Below are positions 8,790 to 16,654 of a stretch of 64,000 nt of DNA, one piece after another. Source of the stretch: Methanosphaera stadtmanae (GTDB lineage Archaea; Methanobacteriota; Methanobacteria; Methanobacteriales; Methanobacteriaceae); the NCBI GenBank assembly GCA_015062805.1, contig SUTQ01000003.1:105946-169945 (forward strand), written 5' to 3'. Within the stretch, counting starts at the first letter, position 1. Each line of letters begins with the position of its first letter. Both the position numbers and the translations under genes were made by a program. Under the pieces are notes generated by a model. It was given only the letters and a program-made list of their open reading frames with translations. It ran no database searches and had not been told where the DNA came from.

Positions 8790-9803
8790 TTGATTAATAT
8801 AGTGTTTGCATCAGATGATAATTACTTTGGATATCTTTATGTAGCATTATATTCCTTATTGGAAAATAACAGAAAAGAAACAATTAACTTATTTATTTTA
8901 GATGACAAAATAAAAAGCGAAAAAAAGGAAAAAGTTTCAAGCTTAATAAATAATTATGAAAACAAAGTTGTAAACTTTATTGATATTTCCAATATTGTAA
9001 ATGATTACGTTTCAAATGATACTTTAAAGTCTTATTTGAGAAAAAATTATTCAACAACATATGCTCGCTTATTTTTAGACTTTCTTTTACCGCCTGAAAT
9101 TGAAAAAGTATTATACTTAGACTGTGACATTTTAGTTAACGGCAATTTGAAAGAATTATGGGATATTGATATTTCAGATTACTATGTTGCTGGTGTGTTA
9201 GACCTAATGCCAAACGTTTACAAAGAAGTTATTGGATTAAATGCCGATTCAACTTATTTAAATGCAGGCATATTACTGATTAATGTAAAAAAATGCAGAA
9301 ATGAAGGCATCTGGAATAAATTTTTTGAATTTCTAAAACAACACATCAACGAAGATATTCATCATGACCAAGGTATAATTAATGGTGTTTGTAAAGATAA
9401 AATGTTAGTTATTCATCCCAAATATAATTACATAGGATCATTACACATTAAAAAACCAACAAATGCAATAAAATGGTTTGTTGATCAAAAAAATTTCTAT
9501 GATAATGAAACTATTGATGAAGCCAAAAATAATACCGTCATATACCACTTTTGTGAAGGATCATTAGGTCGTCCTTGGTATAATAACAACCATATGTATT
9601 ATAATTTATACAGAGAATATGTATTAAAGTCTAAAATAGATGAAAATACAATATATACTTCAAACTATGATAAAAGTTTATTTAATAAATTATATTTGTT
9701 TTTACAAACAAATACCCTATTTTCCATTATGTTAAAACTAATTCCCGCACCAATTACTCGAAATATTACAAATAAACTTTTAAAACTAAATATGAAAAAT
9801 TAA
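8790..9803 (+). CDS. Glycosyltransferase family 8
   Basis: A 337-residue GT-A fold retaining transferase, probably transferring galactose or glucose to a surface glycan. It starts INIVFASDDNYFGYLYVALYSLLENN, the usual GT8 opening. It has the metal-binding motif YLDCDIL with the Asp pair at 111 and 113, YLNAGILLIN, and a HHDQG block followed by IYHFCEGSLGRPW, which supply later active-site residues. The start is TTG, placed correctly after AGGTGAT. Its last 50 residues are basic and hydrophobic and may attach it to the membrane. It is followed 53 bases later by a GT2 gene. Confidence 0.92.
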   Translation: MINIVFASDDNYFGYLYVALYSLLENNRKETINLFILDDKIKSEKKEKVSSLINNYENKVVNFIDISNIVNDYVSNDTLKSYLRKNYSTTYARLFLDFLLPPEIEKVLYLDCDILVNGNLKELWDIDISDYYVAGVLDLMPNVYKEVIGLNADSTYLNAGILLINVKKCRNEGIWNKFFEFLKQHINEDIHHDQGIINGVCKDKMLVIHPKYNYIGSLHIKKPTNAIKWFVDQKNFYDNETIDEAKNNTVIYHFCEGSLGRPWYNNNHMYYNLYREYVLKSKIDENTIYTSNYDKSLFNKLYLFLQTNTLFSIMLKLIPAPITRNITNKLLKLNMKN

Positions 9804-9856
9804 CGTATATAATTATTGTAAAAAAAAATTATTAGATTTACTATTTGGTAGATAAT

Positions 9857-10924
9857 ATGAATAAGTATAAAGTTTCATTAATTACACCTTGTTATAACAT
9901 TGAAAACATAAATAACAATGAAAAAACATTTTTTAATTCCCTTAATTCTGTAATTAAACAAAGCATTGGATATGAAAATATAGAACATATTTTAGTAGAT
10001 GATTGTTCAACCGACAATACATATGAAATATTAAAAGAATTATCCCTCAAATATCCAAATATTAAATTAATTTCTCTAAAAGATAATTCTGGAAGTCCTA
10101 GTTATCCAAGAAATATTGGAATAAAAAATGCATCAAGTGATTACATAATGTTTTTAGATCAAGATGATATATTTGAAGAAAACATGATTGAAACATTATA
10201 TAATAAAATATCAAGTGAAAATGTAGAAATAGTTAAATCAAACAATTATATAATACTTGAAAATAAAATATACAAAAACATATCCAATAAAAAAAGAGAA
10301 CAAAAATTAAATCCTCATGATTCTAACTTATTTGATTTACAACCTTTTATATGGACTACAATTTTTGAAAAACAATTTATTTTAAATAATAATATCAATT
10401 TTCCCAAATTATTTGCGGAAGATGTTTATTTTTTAGTAAAATGTTCATTAAATATTCAAAAAGGAATAATTATATTAAATGATTATTACGGTTATTATTA
10501 TTTATCAGATAACAATAATTCGTTATCACATAGTTTTAACAAAAAACAGGCAATAGAATATAAAAAAGTTTTTGAATATTGTTTGGAAAAACTTATCAGT
10601 TCAAAACAACATGAAAAATATATTCAGGATTTTTATAGTTATTCTTTACAAATTTTAATGGATGTTTTTTTAAGGTCACATAGTGCAAAAAAAGAGAAAA
10701 TAGAAATTATTCAAATAATTCAAGAATTTATGACAAAATTTAATAGTATTCCCTACAAATTACCGATTTTCTGGAATTTAATTTGTATTTTGGTTCACAA
10801 AAACTATTGTCATATATTATTGTTTTTAAATAGATTCATTCTATTTGTTTTTGACCAAAAATGGTTTGTTAAATTATTTAGAAATAAGAATTATGAAGAA
10901 ACAAATATCAAGTATAATTATTAA
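9857..10924 (+). CDS. Glycosyltransferase family 2
   Basis: A 355-residue inverting GT-A transferase. It has VSLITPCYNIENINNNEKTF at the N-terminus, VDDCSTDNTYEIL for nucleotide binding, and MFLDQDDIF with the metal-binding DQDD at 101-104. The C-terminal third is hydrophobic and basic and may anchor to the membrane. An in-frame TTG at 9845 is possible, but the ATG at 9857 follows a GGTAGAT at a suitable distance. Its codons are extremely A+T-rich, more than the arg or uvr genes, as is common for transferred glycan genes. The acceptor is unknown. Confidence 0.88.
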   Translation: MNKYKVSLITPCYNIENINNNEKTFFNSLNSVIKQSIGYENIEHILVDDCSTDNTYEILKELSLKYPNIKLISLKDNSGSPSYPRNIGIKNASSDYIMFLDQDDIFEENMIETLYNKISSENVEIVKSNNYIILENKIYKNISNKKREQKLNPHDSNLFDLQPFIWTTIFEKQFILNNNINFPKLFAEDVYFLVKCSLNIQKGIIILNDYYGYYYLSDNNNSLSHSFNKKQAIEYKKVFEYCLEKLISSKQHEKYIQDFYSYSLQILMDVFLRSHSAKKEKIEIIQIIQEFMTKFNSIPYKLPIFWNLICILVHKNYCHILLFLNRFILFVFDQKWFVKLFRNKNYEETNIKYNY

Positions 10925-10943
10925 TTAGGATAGGAGCGTTACT

Positions 10944-11522
10944 ATGTCAAAAGTTGTAGGTATTGTTGGAAGTCCAAGAGCAAATGGAAATACGGAATTT
11001 ATGGTTAAAACTACATTAAATAGAATAAAAGAATCCGGAATTGAAACCGAATTAATCACATTACATGATAAGAACATTAATTATTGTATAGGCTGTGATA
11101 GCTGTAAAAAAACCAATAAATGTGTTATCAATGATGATATGCAAGAACTGACTAAAAAAGTTAAAGATGCTGATGGAATTATTATGAGCAGTCCTGTTTA
11201 TTTTGGAGATATGACTGGTCTAGCAAAAAGTTTTATAGATCGACTTAGACCTCTTAGAAATATTCATGCATTTAAGTTTAAAGTATGTGGAGCTATAAGT
11301 ACAGGTGGTTTCAGAAATGGAGGTCAAGAAACAACCATACATTCCATTTATGATTTTTTCCTCATTCAAGGAGGAATAGTTGTTGGTGATGATAGACCTA
11401 CAGCCCATTTTGGGGCTACTGGTGTGGGCAATACTAGTGAAGATGAAATAGCAAGAGACACTTGTATTTATTTAGCAGATCGTATGGTTGATGTTTTAAC
11501 AAAGATTAATGATGGGGAATGA
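10944..11522 (+). CDS. Iron-sulfur flavoprotein (Isf-type NADPH-dependent FMN reductase family)
   Basis: A 192-residue flavodoxin-fold electron carrier. It starts VVGIVGSPRANGNTEFMV, the FMN phosphate loop. It carries the compact cysteine motif C-x2-C-x2-C-x5-C at residues 48-60, which in the Methanosarcina Isf family binds a 4Fe-4S cluster next to FMN. SSPVYFGDMTGLAKSFIDRL forms the second flavin contact. Such proteins accept electrons from ferredoxin and reduce oxygen or peroxide in anaerobic archaea. This is one of three such genes in the window. The start ATG has TAGGAG upstream, and its end overlaps the next ORF. Confidence 0.9.
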   Translation: MSKVVGIVGSPRANGNTEFMVKTTLNRIKESGIETELITLHDKNINYCIGCDSCKKTNKCVINDDMQELTKKVKDADGIIMSSPVYFGDMTGLAKSFIDRLRPLRNIHAFKFKVCGAISTGGFRNGGQETTIHSIYDFFLIQGGIVVGDDRPTAHFGATGVGNTSEDEIARDTCIYLADRMVDVLTKINDGE

Positions 11523-11523
11523 A

Positions 11524-11835
11524 ATGAATAAAAAACCGTTTCTAGCAAGGAAAATTACAAAAATCTATTTAGAATGTTATTTAGTGGTAATGTTCTTAAT
11601 ATTCACTTTTCCTATAATTTATATGTTAGTTGTTGAAAAAAATTCCCAATTTTTTGGTGCAAACATATTATTTTTTGAGTTTAACCTGTTTTTATCGTTA
11701 GTGTTATTAATATATACTTACTTTACAAGATATGAAAACAAAAATTGGAAAATATTTCTTATTTATTTTGCATTAAGCATCGTATTTTTAGTTACAAGTA
11801 TGATTGTTTTAGGTAGTGGCATTTACTTAAAATAA
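11524..11835 (+). CDS. Small membrane protein, unknown
   Basis: I do not recognise this 103-residue protein. It has a short basic N-terminus (NKKPFLARKITKIY) and three clear hydrophobic helices, so it sits in the membrane. Two upstream in-frame ATGs (11509 and 11512) overlap the previous gene, but GGGG at 11513-11516 places the ribosome just before the ATG at 11524, one base after the Isf-type stop. The tight spacing suggests translational coupling with that flavoprotein, which may therefore work with it at the membrane. Confidence 0.6.
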   Translation: MNKKPFLARKITKIYLECYLVVMFLIFTFPIIYMLVVEKNSQFFGANILFFEFNLFLSLVLLIYTYFTRYENKNWKIFLIYFALSIVFLVTSMIVLGSGIYLK

Positions 11836-11913
11836 AGTTTAAGAAGTATATTTAATATAGATAATAATAAGACAATAAATTTAAATAGTAATACAATTGA
11901 GGCTTTACAAAAA

Positions 11914-12624
11914 ATGAACAAAGAAGACATACCACCAATTACATCTGATATCTACATAATTTTATCATGCTATAACGAAGAAGAAACATTGGAAGAAGTA
12001 GTAGATGGACTAATAGAACGTGGATTTAAAGTAATAATTGTTGATGATGGATCCAAAGACAATAGCCCAATTATTGCAAGAAAACTAGTGAAAAAATATT
12101 ATCCTAATGTTTATCATTACAGACATATTATAAATGTAGGACTTGGTGGAGCAATTAAAACAGGAATCCAAGCTGCTTTAAGAAAAGGTGCAGATATAAT
12201 GATTACCTTTGATGCGGATGGTCAACATAATCCTGATGATTTATACAATATGTATCCCCCATTACAGGAGGGTAAAGCAGATGTTGTTATAGCAGCCCGT
12301 GATTTTGATGACATGCCTACCGGTAGACGTTTTGGAAATACTGTAATGAATTATATCACTTATGTTTTCCAAGGGAAAATGGTAAAGGATTCACAGTCAG
12401 GATTAAGAGCATTTACAAGTGACGCTGCCAATAAACTTGAATTAAAAAGCCCACAATATGGTATTAGTAGTGAAATTATTGGTGAAATCCATCGTAAAAA
12501 TTTAAAGTTAATGGAAGTTCCTATGACTACCATTTATGATGAACGTACAATCCAAAAAGGAACTAATACTCTTGTTGGTATAAAAATTGTTTTAGAATTC
12601 ATTAATGAAACAATTAAAAGATAG
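11914..12624 (+). CDS. DPM1-like family 2 glycosyltransferase (polyprenyl-phosphate glycosyltransferase)
   Basis: A 236-residue GT2 enzyme of the dolichol-phosphate mannose synthase group, which loads a sugar onto a polyprenyl phosphate lipid at the inner membrane face. The motifs are IILSCYNEEETLEEVVDGL, VDDGSKDNS, NVGLGGAIKTGI and FDADGQHNPDDL, with the metal-binding D100-A-D102, followed by KDSQSGLRAF. There is no C-terminal membrane domain. The next gene, a DUF2304 membrane protein 11 bases downstream, is the usual neighbour of this type and may serve as its membrane partner. Confidence 0.92.
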   Translation: MNKEDIPPITSDIYIILSCYNEEETLEEVVDGLIERGFKVIIVDDGSKDNSPIIARKLVKKYYPNVYHYRHIINVGLGGAIKTGIQAALRKGADIMITFDADGQHNPDDLYNMYPPLQEGKADVVIAARDFDDMPTGRRFGNTVMNYITYVFQGKMVKDSQSGLRAFTSDAANKLELKSPQYGISSEIIGEIHRKNLKLMEVPMTTIYDERTIQKGTNTLVGIKIVLEFINETIKR

Positions 12625-12635
12625 GTGGGATTAAA

Positions 12636-12965
12636 TTGTTTACTTATCAGATTATATTAATAATTATCAGTATTTTAGGAATTTTACTAGGAATCCACAG
12701 GTTCAGGGATGAATCTTTTAGTAATAGTGTATTTACATTATGGACATTTGTCTGGATTATAATAATTATTGTAACACTATTTCCAAACATTACAACATAC
12801 TTTGCTAATTTCTTTGGACTTGGTCGTGGATTAGATAGTGTATATATTGTTTCAATATTATTCCTTTTTTATATTGTGTTTAAATTATATAATAAAATGG
12901 AACAACAGAAGAAAAGAATTAACGAACTTGTTAGTCAATTAACCCTCAAGGAAAATGAAGAATAA
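12636..12965 (+). CDS. DUF2304 family membrane protein
   Basis: A 109-residue protein with three membrane helices, then a charged coiled-coil tail (MEQQKKRINELVSQLTLKEN). Length, topology and position after a DPM1-like glycosyltransferase match DUF2304, a family with no known biochemical role that is thought to aid polyprenyl-linked sugar transfer. The start codon is TTG with GGTGG upstream. Confidence 0.8.
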   Translation: MFTYQIILIIISILGILLGIHRFRDESFSNSVFTLWTFVWIIIIIVTLFPNITTYFANFFGLGRGLDSVYIVSILFLFYIVFKLYNKMEQQKKRINELVSQLTLKENEE

Positions 12966-13141
12966 AATTCTTCAACTAATTTTTTTTAATCTTATATAAA
13001 TTGTTTTTAAAATATTTCTAAACTGATATTTCTACAAATAGTAATACATATACTCAAAATATTATGTAAAATAAGTCCAAAAAGTTATATTTTAATCATA
13101 AATGATTTTTCTACAAACATTAATAGTAAATAAATTACATA

Positions 13142-13150
13142 TTATATATA
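13142..13150 (+). promoter_or_regulatory. Possible box A for NAC
   Basis: TTATATATA lies about 60 bases before the NAC start within a 244-base intergenic region. It resembles an archaeal TATA box; high background A+T limits confidence. Confidence 0.35.
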
Positions 13151-13209
13151 GAATAAATTAATATTTTAATATAATTTTTCACAGGCTTTAAAACAAAGGA
13201 GGAGAAATA

Positions 13210-13581
13210 ATGTTCCCAGGTGGCAAAATAAGTCCAAAACAATTAAAACAAATGGAAAAGAAAATGAAACAGATGGGTATGAATATGAAAGAACTTGAAG
13301 GAGTTGAACAAGTAGTCATTACCCTTAAAGATAAAGAAATTGTTATTAAAGATGCAGAAGTTAGTATCATGAAAGCTATGGGTACTGAAACATACCAAAT
13401 TTCAGGTAATGCAGAAGAAAGAATCAAAGGTTCAGACACCGAAGATGCTGTTGAAGTTGAAATTTCAGAAGATGATATTGATTTAGTAGCTTCACAAACC
13501 GGAAAAACTAAAGAAGAAGCAGAAAATGCATTGAAAGAAGCTAATGGTGATTTAGCTGAAGCTATTATGAGATTATCATAA
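13210..13581 (+). CDS. nac: Nascent polypeptide-associated complex protein (archaeal NAC)
   Basis: This ribosome-bound chaperone forms a homodimer and contacts nascent chains at the exit tunnel. Of 123 residues, 1-35 are Met- and Lys-rich (PKQLKQMEKKMKQMGMNMK) and likely touch the ribosome. Residues 36-75 form the NAC beta-barrel (GVEQVVITLKDKEIVIKDAE, then TYQISGNAEE). The last 40 are a UBA domain (DIDLVASQTGKTKEEAENAL ending AEAIMRLS). A strong AAGGAGGAG precedes the ATG by seven bases, which fits high expression. In Methanobacteriales NAC is often found near argJ and argB, as here. Confidence 0.96.
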   Translation: MFPGGKISPKQLKQMEKKMKQMGMNMKELEGVEQVVITLKDKEIVIKDAEVSIMKAMGTETYQISGNAEERIKGSDTEDAVEVEISEDDIDLVASQTGKTKEEAENALKEANGDLAEAIMRLS

Positions 13582-13766
13582 TACTGTACTTAACCATATA
13601 TTATATTAGTATTATTTAAAAAAAATAGGATTTAATTAGAAAAAATCAAGAAAACGATTAAGTAATAATATAAATAAAGATGATTATTTCTTAATATCTT
13701 TAAAACGGTGATAAATAAAGACAAATACAATATAACAGTAATTTTAAAATAAATAAATACTAAGAA

Positions 13767-13780
13767 AATTATATAATATA
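13767..13780 (+). promoter_or_regulatory. Possible box A for the NYN nuclease operon
   Basis: AATTATATAATATA lies about 55 bases before the TTG start at 13836 in a 254-base gap after NAC. It would drive the nuclease, GGDD protein and Ser-rich genes, and perhaps argJ-argB. Confidence 0.35.
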
Positions 13781-13835
13781 TTAGAATTAAACGAACAGAG
13801 AATTAAAAAAATAAAAGAAATAAAAAGGTGATCTT

Positions 13836-14876
13836 TTGAAAATAATTGTTGACGGGTCAAATGTAGCTTACTACGGACAACAACCCGATGAAGAAACAGG
13901 TAAAGTAACACCAAGTCTTAAAACATTAAAAGTAGCTATAAGTACTCTTGAAAAATTAGGACACGAACCAATTGTATTATCAGATGCACCATTAAGACAT
14001 GAAATTGATGATAAAGATGGCTTTAATGAAATGATTCAAAATGAAGAGGTATTCCCTGTACCTGCAGGTACAATAGCAGATCATTACATTTTAAATTTAG
14101 CATATGAAAAAGATGCAAAAATTTTATCAAATGACTTCTTTAGAGATTATCAAGATGAATTCCAGGATATAAATAGTAGAAGATTACCATATAGAGTTAA
14201 AAATGGTAGATTCCAAATAGGAAAACCAGCACCACCTAAAAAAGTAAAAAATTTACTACAAAAAATCTGTTCTAAATCTTTAAACGAATTTGAAACCAGA
14301 GGATTTGATGTATATAAATCCAAGAAAAACAGAAAATTTTCAGGATTAGCTGTAGCACAGGAAGCAATTAACAGAGTAAATAAAGAAGAAGACAATGCAA
14401 TAGATTCAAAATTAGAAAACATATTCATGAAAGTTCCTATTTTGAATAAAATGGTTAGCTTTGTTGATGATGATGTTGAAGAAGCAGACTTTTTAATATT
14501 TGTATTAGTCAATCCTAAAGATTATAAAGAAGCTGTTAAAAATGCAGGAACAATTGCAGTAACTGTAAGAAATAAACTTAATTTAGATCATTCACCATTA
14601 GTAGCTGTAAGAAATGATTTATTTACTCGTCCAGGAACATTTGAATTAAACATAATTTACTCTGATGAAGTATTAGAAGAATCACCATTCAATTTAAATA
14701 TTATAATTAACGATTCCGACTATTCATTCATCAAACATAATTCAAGGAATATTGCAAGTACTATGGCAGCCAGATTAGGAACATGGAAATTCCCAATTGT
14801 ATCTGTTAAACCAAGTATGCTCATGGAAAAACCAGGACAGTTCGAAATATCTATAGAACGTGGAGGAAGAAGATAA
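13836..14876 (+). CDS. NYN (Zc3h12a-like) PIN-fold ribonuclease with an uncharacterised C-terminal half
   Basis: The N-terminal 140 residues form a NYN/Zc3h12a-type nuclease. IIVDGSNVAYYG (Asp5), VLSDAPLRHEIDD, AGTIADHYILNLA and ILSNDFFRDY (Asp100) give the acidic residues that bind Mg in this family of single-strand RNA endonucleases. Residues 150-346 are not recognised. They contain a repeat-like pair, LLVN/ILVN-PKDYKEAVKNAG and NDSDYSFIKHNSRN, each followed by a hydrophobic strand. The TTG start has AAGGTGAT before it. The downstream gene begins one base after its stop, so the two are surely co-transcribed. The RNA target is unknown. Confidence 0.82.
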   Translation: MKIIVDGSNVAYYGQQPDEETGKVTPSLKTLKVAISTLEKLGHEPIVLSDAPLRHEIDDKDGFNEMIQNEEVFPVPAGTIADHYILNLAYEKDAKILSNDFFRDYQDEFQDINSRRLPYRVKNGRFQIGKPAPPKKVKNLLQKICSKSLNEFETRGFDVYKSKKNRKFSGLAVAQEAINRVNKEEDNAIDSKLENIFMKVPILNKMVSFVDDDVEEADFLIFVLVNPKDYKEAVKNAGTIAVTVRNKLNLDHSPLVAVRNDLFTRPGTFELNIIYSDEVLEESPFNLNIIINDSDYSFIKHNSRNIASTMAARLGTWKFPIVSVKPSMLMEKPGQFEISIERGGRR

Positions 14877-14877
14877 A

Positions 14878-16092
14878 ATGGCTTTTAATAATCTAATGAA
14901 AAGATTATTCAGTCAACTTCTTCATAAAAGAGTTATAAGTATAGGAACAAGTTATTTTGCAACAAATGAGTTAGAAACAGATTATGTTTCATTAATTAAC
15001 CTTACTAAAACCATGCTAGTTGAAATTAAACCAGCAGAAATTAATAGTAAAACAATATTTGCAAACTTAGAACAGGAAATAGACCAACGAGATTTACCTC
15101 AAAACAGAAAATTCATTGAAATTAAACCAGCAGAGGATGAAGTAAATGAATTTGCATTATTAAGTAACATAATTATGGGTAATGATCGTTATTTATATGT
15201 TGAACTATTCAAACCTTCACCTATAATGGAAACATTTGCACAAATGATTCTTAAAGCAAATGGTGAAATTATAGAAAAAGGTAAAACCGAACTTGTTTCT
15301 AGAATGCCCTCCAAAAAAGAAGGAATTAGAGTTGCTATAAGATTAATTTCTTTAGGTATGCAACATGGGTGCAATGTTAGGGCTGCAGTTGGTATGACTG
15401 GTGCAGCATCCATTGAACGTGCTATTGACATGAATATGGAAATTGGACCAACAAGTGGAGTAGGATTCACAAAACTTGGTGGAGAATATGGAGTAATCTT
15501 TGAATCAGTACCAAAATTAGAAAAAGTAGATTTAACTCCGATGCAAATAGATAATTTCATGTATATTGATGCAAAGGATTCAACAGGATTTATTTCAAAA
15601 TTTGGTAAAGATAAGCTAATTGAAATAATGAATGATATTAATGCATATATTGCAAATGAAAGTGAAGGAAAAATTGAAGGATATCGTGTAGGTGGCGATG
15701 ATTTAATTATTAATTTCCCAAATAAAGAAATTGCTTTAAAAACAGGATTAGATTGTGCATGGTATGCTATGAATAATGGTTTAAATCTAAGGGTAGGTAT
15801 AGGAAAAAGTAGAAGAGAAGCTGGAGAAAACGCACATTTAAGTGACCAATTAAAAATCTATGAGGACACTCCAGTTATCGTGTTTGACTTAGCAAATGGA
15901 AAGTATGGATATTACATACCTTCAGAATTCACTCGAAGTGCTTTGGACTTTATTACAAACAAAAGTTCATTACTGATAGGTGTCTTCTTATTTGTGTTCA
16001 TTGTTACATTGATTGGATGGAATACTGGTAATGCATGGTTAGGATTTGTCGCCTTACTATTTGCATTATTAATAGTGACAATTGCTAGTTAA
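14878..16092 (+). CDS. Membrane-anchored protein with GGDD palm-like (GGDEF/GTP cyclohydrolase III/mCpol-like) domain
   Basis: A 404-residue protein not assigned to a named family by me. Residues 225-320 read like a nucleotidyl-cyclase palm: IDAKDSTGFISKFGKDKLIE (Asp231 and Asp234), then GYRVGGDDLIINFP (GGDD at 272-275), then NLRVGIGKSRREAGENA. This matches the order of metal-binding Asp, GGDEF-type hairpin and VGIG strand seen in GGDEF, minimal Cas10-like (mCpol) and GTP cyclohydrolase III enzymes. Residues 1-220 are unknown. Two membrane helices close the chain, so the domain faces the cytoplasm from the membrane. The frame is open from a GTG at 14860, but GGAGG there serves the ATG at 14878. 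Activity is inferred only. Confidence 0.6.
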   Translation: MAFNNLMKRLFSQLLHKRVISIGTSYFATNELETDYVSLINLTKTMLVEIKPAEINSKTIFANLEQEIDQRDLPQNRKFIEIKPAEDEVNEFALLSNIIMGNDRYLYVELFKPSPIMETFAQMILKANGEIIEKGKTELVSRMPSKKEGIRVAIRLISLGMQHGCNVRAAVGMTGAASIERAIDMNMEIGPTSGVGFTKLGGEYGVIFESVPKLEKVDLTPMQIDNFMYIDAKDSTGFISKFGKDKLIEIMNDINAYIANESEGKIEGYRVGGDDLIINFPNKEIALKTGLDCAWYAMNNGLNLRVGIGKSRREAGENAHLSDQLKIYEDTPVIVFDLANGKYGYYIPSEFTRSALDFITNKSSLLIGVFLFVFIVTLIGWNTGNAWLGFVALLFALLIVTIAS

Positions 16093-16104
16093 GGAGGAAA
16101 AAAT

Positions 16105-16542
16105 ATGAATGGTGAAACAAAATCAAAAATATTGTTAATATTAGTAGTAGGACTTGCTGCTTTAGCCTGTGGAACAATAGTATCAGCATTTGTACATGTA
16201 GACCTCCCTCAAGAAAGTTTACTTGATGATTTAGAAGAATTAGAAAACGATACAATACTATCCATTAATGATTCCAATATCTCACAGAATAATACTCAAA
16301 CAAAAACTACAACCAAAAAGTATAATTCAAATTATAAAAAATCAAGTTACTCAAGTAGCAATACAAGTGAATCATCAAGTGATAGTAGCTCTGGAAGTTC
16401 ATCCTCAGGAAGCTCAAGCGGAAGCGAATCTTCTTCAAGTGGAAGCGGATCTTCTTCAAGTGGAAGTGGTTCATATTCAAGTAGTAGTAGTGGTTCAAGA
16501 AGTTCATCCTCAGGAAGCTCAAGTGGAAGTAATTCAAACTAA
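16105..16542 (+). CDS. Exported Ser-rich low-complexity protein
   Basis: A 145-residue protein with a signal or anchor helix (ILLILVVGLAALACGTIVSA), a short acidic part (LLDDLEELENDT), a Thr/Lys/Asn linker, and about 75 residues of almost pure Ser/Gly. It would stand outside the membrane as a flexible, perhaps glycosylated, stalk. AAGGAGG lies seven bases before the ATG, 12 bases after the GGDD gene, so it belongs to that operon. The Cys in the helix might be a lipid attachment site, but a typical lipobox is not clear. Confidence 0.7.
   Translation: MNGETKSKILLILVVGLAALACGTIVSAFVHVDLPQESLLDDLEELENDTILSINDSNISQNNTQTKTTTKKYNSNYKKSSYSSSNTSESSSDSSSGSSSSGSSSGSESSSSGSGSSSSGSGSYSSSSSGSRSSSSGSSSGSNSN
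16393..16532 (+). repeat. Internal DNA repeats in the Ser-rich gene
   Basis: Two adjacent 21-base units (16429-16449 and 16450-16470) differ by only two bases. A longer unit around GTTCATCCTCAGGAAGCTC occurs at about 16395 and again at about 16502. Unit lengths keep the frame, so copy number can change the length of the Ser/Gly stalk. Confidence 0.75.
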
Positions 16543-16654
16543 TACTCTGCTGGATAATGAACAAGCTAATTACAAACCAAATTTACATTGAAAGAATTAA
16601 TCTCCTCTTTTAATTTTTTTTTTAAAATATTAATTTTTTATAGGAAATAATAAC

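Noticed and set aside
16268..16591. A 107-residue open frame overlapping the Ser-rich gene in another frame
   Set aside because: Low-complexity shadow of the Ser/Gly repeats without its own ribosome site.
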